From positions 1,674,001 to 1,738,000 of the forward strand of contig NZ_JBBIXN010000001.1 in assembly GCF_037646455.1 (NCBI RefSeq): a DNA stretch of 64,000 bases, in the 5' to 3' direction. The notes beneath the pieces are model-generated. The model searched no databases and had not been told where the DNA came from. It saw nothing but the letters and a program-made list of their open reading frames with translations. Position numbers and translations under genes: made by a program. The first letter of the stretch is position 1. The number at the start of each line of letters is the position of its first letter. Of the stretch, positions 25,862 to 35,240 are shown in pieces. The stretch comes from Draconibacterium mangrovi_A (GTDB lineage: Bacteria; Bacteroidota; Bacteroidia; Bacteroidales; Prolixibacteraceae).

Positions 25862-28333
25862 TTAATCTGGTTTCTTATAAATATGAATAAAGGCCTCTTT
25901 GGGGATATAATCATATTTGCCGAGAGTTAAATTTGGATTTACTTCAAACGTCATTTCATCTTCGTACTCTTCAACATCGTATCCAAATAACTTTTTTTCT
26001 GCCTCAACTGTATAGTGTTTTTTTAGCAAAACCAACTGTTCTTTTTCACTCTTTCCCCAGTTTTTATTGTCACCAGTGACAAGGCGTATTTTTTCCCAGT
26101 TATTGTAAAAGTATTCCTGAAGTAAAGGGATTACCTTATCTCTGAATATCTTGCACAAATCGGTCTTATATTTTACATTAATGAAATATGAGTGTCCTAT
26201 CGTATGGTCACGATCTAAAAGAAACTCTATCCGTTCATTCATTACCTTCAGCAGTTGCCTTATGTCTATACCTTCGATATGTTCAGAAAGCAGTTCATAT
26301 TTTGGCATCATTTCTTTAAAATGAAACCTTCTTCTTAGTGCGGTATCAATTAGAGCAATACTTCTGTCAGCTGTGTTCATCGTTCCTATAATATAGAGGT
26401 TTGAAGGAACTGAAAATAAACTTTTTGAATAAGGCAAAGTCACCACCAATTCATTTTCTTCACCTTCCCTTTTGTCCGGTTCTATAAGTGTAATTAGTTC
26501 ACCAAATATTTTTGAGATGTTACCTCTGTTGATTTCATCAATAAACATGGCATAAGGATTTTCCTTATCCTTTCTTGCCCTTTCAGCTATTCTGTAGAAG
26601 ATACCCGGTTCAATGGTATATCTTAGTTCATCGCTATCATCAAAACTTGGGCGAATCCCCTCAATAAATTCCTCATAGCTGTACGATTGATGAAATGTTA
26701 TCATTTCATATCTTCTAACGATACTGCTGATTGGATTATAGTTCTTCCAATCCAAATACCGATCGTATAAATCAGGTAGAGATTCTTTGGTTAAATCTAA
26801 ATCAATCGTCCAGATTGAACTGGTATCCTTTTCAAATATCTGTACATCACTTCTTTTTGAGACATTAACATTCGGGCATTCTTCTTTGGTATGAAACTGC
26901 AACCAATACCATACAGTATTACGAGGTTTGCTGTTTTTAGACTGATTTATTTTTTCAATCATTAGTGGATGATCCACAATCTGATTCACTTTGCCCTTCA
27001 TAATGTCGAGCATTGTCATTGTTATTACTTCCCACCAAGAAAGGTCAGCAACCAAATCATACGAGAAAAGTTCTTTTGTTTTGCTTTCATCATGGTCAAT
27101 GAATAAACCAAGATACTTTTGTGTCATTTCATAAGTTTTACCTGTTCCCGGAGGACCATAGAGAATCAAATTCTTAGGGATGTTTAGTTCTTCTTTGTTT
27201 GGCGATATTGTAGGTATTTCTTCATCAATAATTGCCAATAACTGATCGTAATATCTATCATAATCCGGTAAGTCTGATTTATATCTTGTTATATCCGTGA
27301 GTGTTTTCCGATGCAAGACAAAATCAGTTTTCCAGGCTCCTTTTTTAAGCCACTTTACCTTTCTGCATTTTTGAAAAAAGGATCGAGTTTCATCATAGTA
27401 ATAGTCTGATTCTACTACCCCGTATCCGACTAACTCTTTAGTGCCCCTTTTAGCAATGATGATATCACCCGGAGAAATAACGTTTTTGAACTCATAGTTA
27501 GCTGTTGCATCATTCTTTTTTGAACTATCAGTTTCCTCTATCTCTCGCAATTTTTCAACAATTTCTTCTTTAGATTGGTACTCATTTAAATCACCAAGTT
27601 TATCCCAGCCTAATCCCATTATTCCTTGTTCAAAGAACTCAAGCCATAAGGATGCATTTTGCCCTGGTGCATACAACCAATATTTGGTTTCATTTTGGCC
27701 TCTTTCCTTACTCGTAGAATCAAATGACACTTTAATTTCCTTTTGGGAATCAATATTTCCAATATGTTTAAGCAACTGATTGGAATACTCAAATACATCT
27801 AAATCATTTGGCTTATTCTCCAACAATTTCATCTGAAGTTTATAGAATGATTTCTCTTCTTTTATCCCCTGGTACCTTGCCGCATCTGAAAGCATTCTCT
27901 TATTATAAATTGGAAGAAGGCTTTTCCCAGAATACATAAATGCGATTTTCCATTTGTATGCAGTTCCTAAATCTAAACCCATTATTTTTTCAAAATCCTT
28001 TCTCTGAGAAAAGACAATGATATTTACAAGAATGGACCTTATCTTTTTAAAAGCGACTTCCTTTGTTTGTCCGTATTTGCCAACCCACGCATACACACCA
28101 TCCGACTTATAAGCACTTCTAATTTCTTCCTTTGACAGATCAGCTCTTTTAAAGATTCCAAATTTGAATGATGAACCTCCCCAGATACTTCCTAACACCT
28201 GCGTTTTGGATTCCACCCAATAACAAAAACTGGTTTTATTCGTATTCGTATACTCGTCTAAAGTCATTGATTCAATCCTATCCAAAGGCCACTCTTCTAA
28301 AAACTTTTCTAATATGTTATCATTGTTGTCCAT
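25862..28333 (-). CDS. mcrB: McrB, GTP-dependent AAA+ motor with EVE-like DNA-reading domain
   Basis: McrB binds modified DNA and translocates with GTP to activate McrC. It has 823 residues. An N-terminal region (1-200) is of unclear type. An EVE/PUA-like domain follows (about 218-350, WLYAPGQNASLWLEFFEQG and IAKRGTKELVGYGVV), a fold that flips out modified bases. The AAA+ domain has Walker A YGPPGTGKT (392-400), Walker B MFIDEINRGN (596-605) and the McrB signature MNTADRS (652-658), which marks GTP specificity. The N-terminal module differs from E. coli McrB (DUF3578), so the recognised modification may differ. It lies 69 bases after the small membrane protein gene. Confidence 0.92.
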   Translation of the reverse strand: MDNNDNILEKFLEEWPLDRIESMTLDEYTNTNKTSFCYWVESKTQVLGSIWGGSSFKFGIFKRADLSKEEIRSAYKSDGVYAWVGKYGQTKEVAFKKIRSILVNIIVFSQRKDFEKIMGLDLGTAYKWKIAFMYSGKSLLPIYNKRMLSDAARYQGIKEEKSFYKLQMKLLENKPNDLDVFEYSNQLLKHIGNIDSQKEIKVSFDSTSKERGQNETKYWLYAPGQNASLWLEFFEQGIMGLGWDKLGDLNEYQSKEEIVEKLREIEETDSSKKNDATANYEFKNVISPGDIIIAKRGTKELVGYGVVESDYYYDETRSFFQKCRKVKWLKKGAWKTDFVLHRKTLTDITRYKSDLPDYDRYYDQLLAIIDEEIPTISPNKEELNIPKNLILYGPPGTGKTYEMTQKYLGLFIDHDESKTKELFSYDLVADLSWWEVITMTMLDIMKGKVNQIVDHPLMIEKINQSKNSKPRNTVWYWLQFHTKEECPNVNVSKRSDVQIFEKDTSSIWTIDLDLTKESLPDLYDRYLDWKNYNPISSIVRRYEMITFHQSYSYEEFIEGIRPSFDDSDELRYTIEPGIFYRIAERARKDKENPYAMFIDEINRGNISKIFGELITLIEPDKREGEENELVVTLPYSKSLFSVPSNLYIIGTMNTADRSIALIDTALRRRFHFKEMMPKYELLSEHIEGIDIRQLLKVMNERIEFLLDRDHTIGHSYFINVKYKTDLCKIFRDKVIPLLQEYFYNNWEKIRLVTGDNKNWGKSEKEQLVLLKKHYTVEAEKKLFGYDVEEYEDEMTFEVNPNLTLGKYDYIPKEAFIHIYKKPD

Positions 28334-28402
28334 AATATAATGCTTTGCTTATTATGCCTCACTGCGCAGATAATGAGTCAGTTGAAGCCTTTGAGAAATT
28401 TT

Positions 28403-28861
28403 TTAATCCTTAATTCTAATAACATCGTTATCAATCCACCTCACAAACTCACCATAAAATTTTGAATCCAGATTTACGATCTTCCAGGCTTGTTGAAATG
28501 CCGATTTTGAAAACGTGTATTCAATTCCACCCTTCCATTCTTTCCATACCTTTTTGTCTATTTTCCCTTCTTGACTCAGATAGTATTCTTCGCTACTCAA
28601 ATCAAAGTAGGCACGCATGAATCTGAGCGTTTTTTCTCTAACTTCTTTAGAAAGTTCCTCAAAATCAAAGTCTGGCTCATTTATGTTTTCAGGAAAATTT
28701 AAAATAATCTCCTGGTATCTTTTTGTATAATCGGCAAAGAAGTTCAGTTTCATTTGTTGACGAGTCAGGTAAGATTGCCAGATTAATGCTATTAAGGCAA
28801 TCAGTACGCCACTTCCGGTTATTATCAAAGTCCATATTTGAATGCATTCTGAAGCGCTCAT
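28403..28861 (-). CDS. Small single-span membrane protein in the defence block
   Basis: A 152-residue protein: one hydrophobic helix (about residues 10-28, TLIITGSGVLIALIALIW), then a cytoplasmic alpha-helical domain rich in Asp/Glu/Trp and Tyr (FFADYTKRYQEI, LRFMRAYFDLSSEEYYL, WKEWKGGIEYTF). The layout resembles DUF4760-like proteins often seen near phage-defence genes, but that is a resemblance only. It lies 15 bases after the AAA ATPase stop and upstream of McrB. It may be a membrane effector or an accessory of either neighbour. Confidence 0.7.
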   Translation of the reverse strand: MSASECIQIWTLIITGSGVLIALIALIWQSYLTRQQMKLNFFADYTKRYQEIILNFPENINEPDFDFEELSKEVREKTLRFMRAYFDLSSEEYYLSQEGKIDKKVWKEWKGGIEYTFSKSAFQQAWKIVNLDSKFYGEFVRWIDNDVIRIKD

Positions 28862-28876
28862 TATTTTTATTTTGAA

Positions 28877-30850
28877 TTATACTGGTAAAATACTTCGCAA
28901 TGGTTGACCATTTGATTCTTGATTTATTTCATTCCAAATTCTTTCAATTAGAACTGGCTCATTATTTCCAATAAATTTATGCCATCTATTAGTGAAAAAT
29001 TTCACTAATGTCCATGGAGTATTGCCGCTCATTTTCCATTCAACTGATGTTATTACATCGTCAATTGTTTTTTCATAGCAATGAATTTTCGGATTGGTAA
29101 AAATGTTTCCTTGGTCAGAAACTATCCATCTGAAATTTTCTTGAAGTTCCATTTTATAGGCCCAGACTTTTCCTGAACCGTTGTTAAAACTGAAATAAAG
29201 TAGTTCACCAGCCGGAAGTAAAACATTTAATTGAAATTTTTCAATCTTCTCAACTAAAGACTTCGCAATATCCAGTTCTCGTATAAAAATGGGTGTGTCA
29301 ATATTATCGTGAGAAAAGGGATTAAAATACCAATCCTTCAAGTTCTTCAAATCAATTAATTCAGAAGCATCAATCCCATTTTCGTCGCAATATTTGATGA
29401 ACTTTTCCAGATACTGATTTAAAGTTTTCAGTTTTTTAATTTCTTTAATTCCTGTTTCGGTATCGGTAAATTCATCGTAATGCTCATTAATTGGAAGTAG
29501 CACTTTCAATCTTTCTTCAAGTGCTTTTCGCAAGTGGTTAGCGCAGGATGGATAATCGTGTTTTGAATAGTGATAATTTGCTTTTTGCAAGTAACTAACT
29601 GATGTATAAATTATAGGAGTTTTGAAATTTAGTCCATCTTTTTGGTTTGCAAACATCTCTAAATAAGACCACTTATTAGGTGCTTTCGTTTCAAATTCTC
29701 TTTTCGCTACTTCAAACCAAAACCTGTCGTAAGTTGAAATAAATATTTGATAATGTTGGAAGAATGGAAATTCTTCACTTTGTGGAACTCCATCTACCAA
29801 TTGTATTCTTTCAACTATCTTATTATCCTGTTCTTCATCAACAAATTGTTCAATTACTGGCTTTTTAAAATTCTGAATTATATTTAGTAATGGCAGACGA
29901 TTACTCATATCAAGACCAATAAAAATATCGTCAAGAAAAAGTATTTTATAAGTAAAGTTATTCTGTGGCGTGTTTATAAGCGAAGCGAGATAAATAGAGA
30001 TTGCTAAAGCTGAAAGTCTGGCTTCATTCAAAACCGTCAAATGATTTTCTTCATCATTGTCAGTGCTTTCTCCATTTAATAAAACTTTTAAATCAATTTC
30101 GCAGGTTGGATATTTGCCAAACCTGTCCATTCGCGCAGAATGCTGATAACTGATTTCGCTTGTTGTTACTTCCATTTGGGCTTCAAAACCTTCTTCAAAA
30201 AATTTAAGTAGATACGGTAGGAGAAGGTTAATTCTATGAATTTCTCTTTTTAGTCCTTGAGTAAACTCTTCCAAATTTTTTTCTTTAAATCTCGCCCTTG
30301 GAATAAATAGGTTTTCCCATGTTTTAATAAACGGAAGCTGGGTTACAAAATTTTTTTGTTTCGCGAGAACATTTTCAATTATTAACTGAGCAAACTTTAA
30401 ACGAAACTCTCCTCTGTCTCTTGAGTTCTCCATGAGATAAGTTCTCAACAACTCTCTATAAGAAAAAAAGGAGTTTAGGAGATTTGACTGCGCAATAAAT
30501 GTATTGGAAGTATCTGTAGTAGGAGTTCCAAATACTTTAGTTTCGTTTCCGTTTTCATCTGTAAAAGTTATTTTTACAGAAACTTCATTTAGAACCTCAG
30601 TTTGATTTGGTTGGCCCTCATTTTCAATTCGTGTTCTTGGAACTTTAATATGTCTTGCAGGAGTTTCATTTGCGGTTACCTCCGAACTTTTAAAAAATTG
30701 CTTGAATCCCTCATAAACACTTGTTTTACCACTACCATTTTCGCCGTATAATAGAACATTCTTACCAGCAGGAATATCTATTCTATTTTCTGAGTCGTTC
30801 TGATAAAATGCTTTATAGTTTACAAATTCTATGGCTGTAATACGTTTCAT
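28877..30850 (-). CDS. Defence-associated AAA ATPase (SMC/RecF-like) with C-terminal helical domain
   Basis: A 657-residue ABC-type ATPase: Walker A GENGSGKT (36-43), signature-like LNEARLSALAIS (274-285), Walker B KILFLDD (302-308) with GLD, and an H-loop-like ISTYDRFW near 371-378. A long coiled coil is lacking, so it is compact and OLD/RecF-like rather than SMC. Residues about 418-535 form a helical domain with HDYPSCANHLRKALEERLK and NPFSHDN that resembles HEPN-type or Abi-associated domains. Its start overlaps the methylase stop by 4 bases, so the two are translationally coupled and probably act together as the ATPase component of the helicase-methylase-ATPase set. Confidence 0.82.
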   Translation of the reverse strand: MKRITAIEFVNYKAFYQNDSENRIDIPAGKNVLLYGENGSGKTSVYEGFKQFFKSSEVTANETPARHIKVPRTRIENEGQPNQTEVLNEVSVKITFTDENGNETKVFGTPTTDTSNTFIAQSNLLNSFFSYRELLRTYLMENSRDRGEFRLKFAQLIIENVLAKQKNFVTQLPFIKTWENLFIPRARFKEKNLEEFTQGLKREIHRINLLLPYLLKFFEEGFEAQMEVTTSEISYQHSARMDRFGKYPTCEIDLKVLLNGESTDNDEENHLTVLNEARLSALAISIYLASLINTPQNNFTYKILFLDDIFIGLDMSNRLPLLNIIQNFKKPVIEQFVDEEQDNKIVERIQLVDGVPQSEEFPFFQHYQIFISTYDRFWFEVAKREFETKAPNKWSYLEMFANQKDGLNFKTPIIYTSVSYLQKANYHYSKHDYPSCANHLRKALEERLKVLLPINEHYDEFTDTETGIKEIKKLKTLNQYLEKFIKYCDENGIDASELIDLKNLKDWYFNPFSHDNIDTPIFIRELDIAKSLVEKIEKFQLNVLLPAGELLYFSFNNGSGKVWAYKMELQENFRWIVSDQGNIFTNPKIHCYEKTIDDVITSVEWKMSGNTPWTLVKFFTNRWHKFIGNNEPVLIERIWNEINQESNGQPLRSILPV

Positions 30851-33800
30851 ATCTCAACGCTGTTCAATATCAACTCAATTTGTGGAATGGCCAACATGCT
30901 GAATAAATTCTGTTTTATCGGGTGATTATCAGCGTTTATTAAAACATAGATTTTTCGGAGCTGTGGAAGAAAATCCTTGTTTTTGTCTAAATCTGGCATT
31001 TCAGAAATGTATTTTGCTATTTGAAGGTTCCTGCTTTCAAATTCTTCTTTAAAATAAAACTCGAACACCAAAGCATTCGCCATCTGCTCAAAGTAGATTA
31101 GCATTAACTGATCGGAGTTTTCGACTGACTTTTCTTTTTTTAGCGCTACTAAATAGTCTACCATTTTTACAAATGGAATTTCTTCGCTATCTGTAATTTT
31201 CTTTACTGGTATTTTATCAAAGAATACTTTTCTTAACTCTCTTGTTCCACCCTGTAATTCTGGAAAATTATCAGAAAAACAATACTTAAATAATTTTGAA
31301 TTGAAGAAACAGGTCAGGTATTTTAGATTTTCACCAAGTAGAATAAAACTCTTATCATTAGAATAAAAATGATCCTCTTCATCATAAACAAACGGCATAT
31401 ACTTGGTCATGTTGGGATAAATGATTTTCGGTTTTTCAAAATCTTGCCAGTATGAAATTTGGTCTTGTGTTTCAAACCACTTATTCCCAGTTTTTTTCCT
31501 GCCTTTACCATCTTGTTCAAGTCGTTCCTTCCCAATTGTAAGTAGGAACTTCCTGATTGATGGATAATTGTCAATATTTATTTTTAAACTTGGAAAAGTA
31601 CCTATCAACCAATAATCAGAATATTCAGGATGCCAAGCTGATATATCTTTACCTCGTAAAACCTTTTTTAAAATTGATTTACAATTTGGATCTTCATCAA
31701 GCAATTTTTGTTTCTTAATTCCGGGGATAATGAATGCATCGTTAAAACCCGTTTTAACTCCATACTTAATTTCTACCCAATTACGCAGTTGTGTTCCTTG
31801 TTTCTCAATAAAATCTTTTATGTCATAAATATCTTTTTCACCAATAATCCAAGCATTGTGACTTAGAGAAGTGAGATGATAACCACTATTAACCACATAC
31901 TCATGCAGCCCTTGCGCATTTATACAGAAATCGCTACTTATTCGTACTGCAACTAACTCTTTAGGCTTATGTATTCTTGCTTTTGGTCTATTTTGTAAAA
32001 GCAATATGTTTGTGTCAACTGTTGCTGTGTCAAATACTTGTATATTCCCAAAATCAATAAGCAATAAAGGGTACGTTTTTTCAGCAAAAAATTTCCTGGT
32101 GCTTGCGCCATAGTTTGCTCTCATCCATTTGTTTGAAGAGATGAAACACAATACACCTTTTTCACTTAATAGTTTTACACCCTTCTCGTAAAAAATGGAA
32201 TAGACATCGCCCGTCCTTATAAATGTTTCATATTTGAGCTTCTCTAATTGCTTTGCCAATTTGCCACCTTCCTTTTGTAATTGGACAAAAGGCGGATTCC
32301 CTATTACAATGTTGAAGCCATTCACAAATCCAAACATTGCTTCTGTTTCAAAGAAAGGTGCAGAATTTATAGGGTCAAATGGATTCCATCCTGCCATCTG
32401 GGAAGCAATATTTTTGGTGTAGCCAGTATCCTCAAGTGCTTTCTCTAATTCCTTACGTTTATCAGCTTCCCTTTTCTTTAACTCTTTTTTTGCCTGATAT
32501 TTTCGGGTGAAAAATATCTGATGTCGAATTGTTGCCAGTTCTTTTTCTAAACGATCAACATCGCCTGCAATTAACGTAAGTTGCTGGGGTTTATCCAATC
32601 CTATCAAAGTATTCGCGGCAACAAACCTTGTTTCCAGGTTTGGCATACTGAGAATATTGCGGTTAGGCTTTGAATCATCGACCTTTTGATCAACAATCAA
32701 GGAAATAAAAAAACGAAGTTTGGATATTTGGATGGCGATTTGTTGAATGTCCACACCATAAATGCAGTTTTCAATCAGAAAAAGTTTACGGGCATAGTCA
32801 GGATAATTGATACTTAAATCAAAAGCTTTATTTATTTCTTTCAACCGGATTTCCCGTTCGGTGACATCTCCTTTTTCAAAAACCTCAGCCGTTTCATCAA
32901 TCGCCCTTTGTTTTTGTAGGGCAAACCATTTTTTATTGTCTTTATCCAGTTTATTCAGCAAATCAACCATGCGGTGCAATATACCCATCGGGAAAGCACC
33001 AGAACCACAGGCAGGGTCCAGAATCTTTGCCTGGCTAATTGCCCCGATTAACGAATCAGTTTGCTCCTCATCAAACTGATGACCATCAATGCTATGCAAA
33101 AACAGGTATCGAAGCTTCTTTTCTGTTTCTTCTGAATCATCCAGTCTTTGTTTTAAATAAGTCAATAAACTTTCATCTACCATGTAGTTTACAATCTCAC
33201 GTGGCGTATAAAAGCTACCGGTTTGCTTTCGGGCAGTAGTTTGCGTTTCGGGATTATAACTCGCTAAAAGATTTTCAAAAACTTTCCCCAATAATTCAGG
33301 ATCAAGGGCAATTTCTTCTTCCAGAGGCGTGTTCTCTGTAATCGTAAATTTATAGCTGCCCAGAATGTTAATTAATCCCTCCGCTTTATATCTTTTATCC
33401 CTTGTCCCATACTCATCGTTAAGGTCTAAAAGAAATTCTTCGGCAAAGAATAGTTTATCGGGAACAAATGCCTGTTTCTTTTCATTACTGCTAAATCCAT
33501 CATAACGAATTTCCCGATCCCCTTCTCTAAAATCAAGACATTCAAATAAACCACCATTTAAAAATGGGATATTAGAGAACAATCTGAGTGCAGCATCGGG
33601 ATTGGTAAAAGAATCCTCGTACCTGTATTTTGTTTGATCGGTGTAATCGGGATTGTTATACTTTGGCAGTACATTCACAAAACGTCTTTTTTCATCAGGA
33701 TTCGTCACATCCTTATCCATTGGGGTATTCAAGGTGGCAAAAAACAGGTTTTGCAATATGGCTCTGTAATAAACTGACTTATCCATTGAGTTCGGACTAA

Positions 33801-34689
33801 ATCCTTTTAATACATTTTTCAGGGTACTCAACTCAAATAATTCCTTTGGAATAAGATTTTTTTCTTTGATAAACCAAACAAAGATCAAACGTGTGAGCAG
33901 CCGGATAACACTTTCGGAATTGTACACCTGATCATCTTTGTCATCATCTACATCATTCGGGAAATTAACCGACTTAATGGCCCATAAGTACCAATTAAAC
34001 AAATCGCTATAAAACCGTTTGTTCAGTTCTTTGGTATCAAGCGTTTTCTGCCAGGCATTATGAAGTTCAACAAAATTAGTAAAGTTGTATTTTCGTTTTA
34101 GTTCGTCAAAAGAAAGATCGAACAGAATTTCAATGTGTGCCCGGTGAGGATCGTCAATTTTAATATCTTTAATTACCGTTACCTTTTCAAGTACATCTTT
34201 ACCAGTATCCTTTTTGTGTAATCGCCTGTTTATTATGGATAAGGTCAACAATCCATTGTATGAAAACAAGATCATTACCGGCATTGGGAAATGCAGGTTT
34301 ATTTCCCTTGTAATTTGTGATAGTTGTGTACGGGAATAGGTTTTTTCTGAAAGACCAATTGTTAAAAACAGATAGGATTCAATCCGCTTATTATCAACCT
34401 GTTTGGTGTCAAAAAGTGAGATTTGGTTTGTTAATTCCTGAACCGAAAGTTGAAACAGTAAATCAATATAATTCCAATCGTTTACGAGAGCCTTTTCTTC
34501 ATTAAATACGAGTTCATCAGGCAAAAACTCATCCCTGAAATAGGCAAATGTTGGTTCATCAAAAGGGAGTTGCCGTTCGGTATTATATCCAAGCGTTTGA
34601 AAAAGCTTCATGCTGTTTTGGGTTAAATCTCCCTTGCTGAAAGCTTTGATGGTATCGCTGATGGATGTCTTGGTTTCGATAGCTGACAT
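30847..34689 (-). CDS. Eco57I/PglX-like DNA adenine methylase of the defence locus
   Basis: A 1280-residue class I methyltransferase. After a long N-terminal region (1-460) and GSFYTPREIVNYMVDESL come motif I LDPACGSGAFP (557-567) and motif IV NPPF (798-801), the gamma-class N6-adenine signature. C-terminal residues about 950-1230 resemble the target-recognition domain of TaqI/Eco57I-type enzymes (YGVKTGFNDAFII). I see no PD-(D/E)xK nuclease in it, so cleavage, if any, would come from a partner such as the PLD-helicase. It lies 5 bases after the ORF6N gene and overlaps the ATPase gene. It probably marks host DNA as self. Confidence 0.9.
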   Translation of the reverse strand: MSAIETKTSISDTIKAFSKGDLTQNSMKLFQTLGYNTERQLPFDEPTFAYFRDEFLPDELVFNEEKALVNDWNYIDLLFQLSVQELTNQISLFDTKQVDNKRIESYLFLTIGLSEKTYSRTQLSQITREINLHFPMPVMILFSYNGLLTLSIINRRLHKKDTGKDVLEKVTVIKDIKIDDPHRAHIEILFDLSFDELKRKYNFTNFVELHNAWQKTLDTKELNKRFYSDLFNWYLWAIKSVNFPNDVDDDKDDQVYNSESVIRLLTRLIFVWFIKEKNLIPKELFELSTLKNVLKGFSPNSMDKSVYYRAILQNLFFATLNTPMDKDVTNPDEKRRFVNVLPKYNNPDYTDQTKYRYEDSFTNPDAALRLFSNIPFLNGGLFECLDFREGDREIRYDGFSSNEKKQAFVPDKLFFAEEFLLDLNDEYGTRDKRYKAEGLINILGSYKFTITENTPLEEEIALDPELLGKVFENLLASYNPETQTTARKQTGSFYTPREIVNYMVDESLLTYLKQRLDDSEETEKKLRYLFLHSIDGHQFDEEQTDSLIGAISQAKILDPACGSGAFPMGILHRMVDLLNKLDKDNKKWFALQKQRAIDETAEVFEKGDVTEREIRLKEINKAFDLSINYPDYARKLFLIENCIYGVDIQQIAIQISKLRFFISLIVDQKVDDSKPNRNILSMPNLETRFVAANTLIGLDKPQQLTLIAGDVDRLEKELATIRHQIFFTRKYQAKKELKKREADKRKELEKALEDTGYTKNIASQMAGWNPFDPINSAPFFETEAMFGFVNGFNIVIGNPPFVQLQKEGGKLAKQLEKLKYETFIRTGDVYSIFYEKGVKLLSEKGVLCFISSNKWMRANYGASTRKFFAEKTYPLLLIDFGNIQVFDTATVDTNILLLQNRPKARIHKPKELVAVRISSDFCINAQGLHEYVVNSGYHLTSLSHNAWIIGEKDIYDIKDFIEKQGTQLRNWVEIKYGVKTGFNDAFIIPGIKKQKLLDEDPNCKSILKKVLRGKDISAWHPEYSDYWLIGTFPSLKINIDNYPSIRKFLLTIGKERLEQDGKGRKKTGNKWFETQDQISYWQDFEKPKIIYPNMTKYMPFVYDEEDHFYSNDKSFILLGENLKYLTCFFNSKLFKYCFSDNFPELQGGTRELRKVFFDKIPVKKITDSEEIPFVKMVDYLVALKKEKSVENSDQLMLIYFEQMANALVFEFYFKEEFESRNLQIAKYISEMPDLDKNKDFLPQLRKIYVLINADNHPIKQNLFSMLAIPQIELILNSVEI

Positions 34690-34694
34690 GGAAG

Positions 34695-35201
34695 TTACTT
34701 TTTGGTTTTTAATCCTACCGGATTCCGTGGTTGATTTTTTGTTTCCTGAAGTGCATCAATTTTATCGAGTAGAAAACGAAATGCCTGATTCAATTTATTA
34801 TCGAGTGTTTGTATTTCCTTTTTCAATTCTTCATTTTCGGTTAAAATGGCTCGATAACGGGCAAAGGCCCTCATAATCCCAATGTTCATCTGAATAGCTT
34901 TTTCAGATCGTAACACAGATGATAGCATGGAAACTCCCTGCTCTGTAAATGCCATAGGAAGTACAGAAGAATGTTTCAGAGATTCCAACCGGTCACAATT
35001 TGTGACCAGTTCATTCTTTTCGGTTGTTGTCAACTCAAACATAAAATCTTCCGGAAAACGTTCGATGTTTCTTTTAACCTGTTGTTTCAGAGCCTTAGTC
35101 GGTACTTCGTATAACAAGGCAAGATCGGCATCAATCATTACTTTTCTTCCTCGAAAAGTAAAGATCAGCGTTTCATAATCCGGTTTGATAATATCTGTCA
35201 T
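34695..35201 (-). CDS. ORF6N-domain DNA-binding protein
   Basis: A 168-residue protein with the ORF6N domain (residues about 8-90: FRGRKVMIDADLALLYEV, VKRNIERFPEDFMFEL) and a C-terminal coiled coil (about 120-155). ORF6N/KilA-N domains come from phage regulators and often sit inside restriction-modification loci of Bacteroidota. Here it lies between the helicase (39-base gap) and methylase (5 bases). A GTCACAA-A-TTGTGAC palindrome just upstream (35216-35230) recurs inside the gene, suggesting autoregulation. DNA binding is family knowledge; its role here is inference. Confidence 0.88.
   Translation of the reverse strand: MTDIIKPDYETLIFTFRGRKVMIDADLALLYEVPTKALKQQVKRNIERFPEDFMFELTTTEKNELVTNCDRLESLKHSSVLPMAFTEQGVSMLSSVLRSEKAIQMNIGIMRAFARYRAILTENEELKKEIQTLDNKLNQAFRFLLDKIDALQETKNQPRNPVGLKTKK
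34987..35006 (-). repeat. Intragenic copy of a 20-bp palindromic repeat
   Basis: Read on the minus strand this is GTCACAAATTGTGACCGGTT, identical to 35216-35235 on the plus strand. It encodes the VTNCDRL part of the ORF6N protein. The two copies form an inverted repeat about 210 bases apart that spans the start of the gene. Confidence 0.7.
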
Positions 35202-35215
35202 AGCAATTTATAGTA

Positions 35216-35235
35216 GTCACAAATTGTGACCGGTT
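35216..35235 (+). promoter_or_regulatory. Palindromic candidate operator upstream of the ORF6N gene
   Basis: GTCACAAATTGTGACCGGTT contains a 15-base palindrome centred 21-22 bases before the ORF6N start, in the 39-base gap after the helicase stop. The same 20 bases occur inverted inside the ORF6N gene. Confidence 0.55.
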
Positions 35236-35240
35236 CAGCT

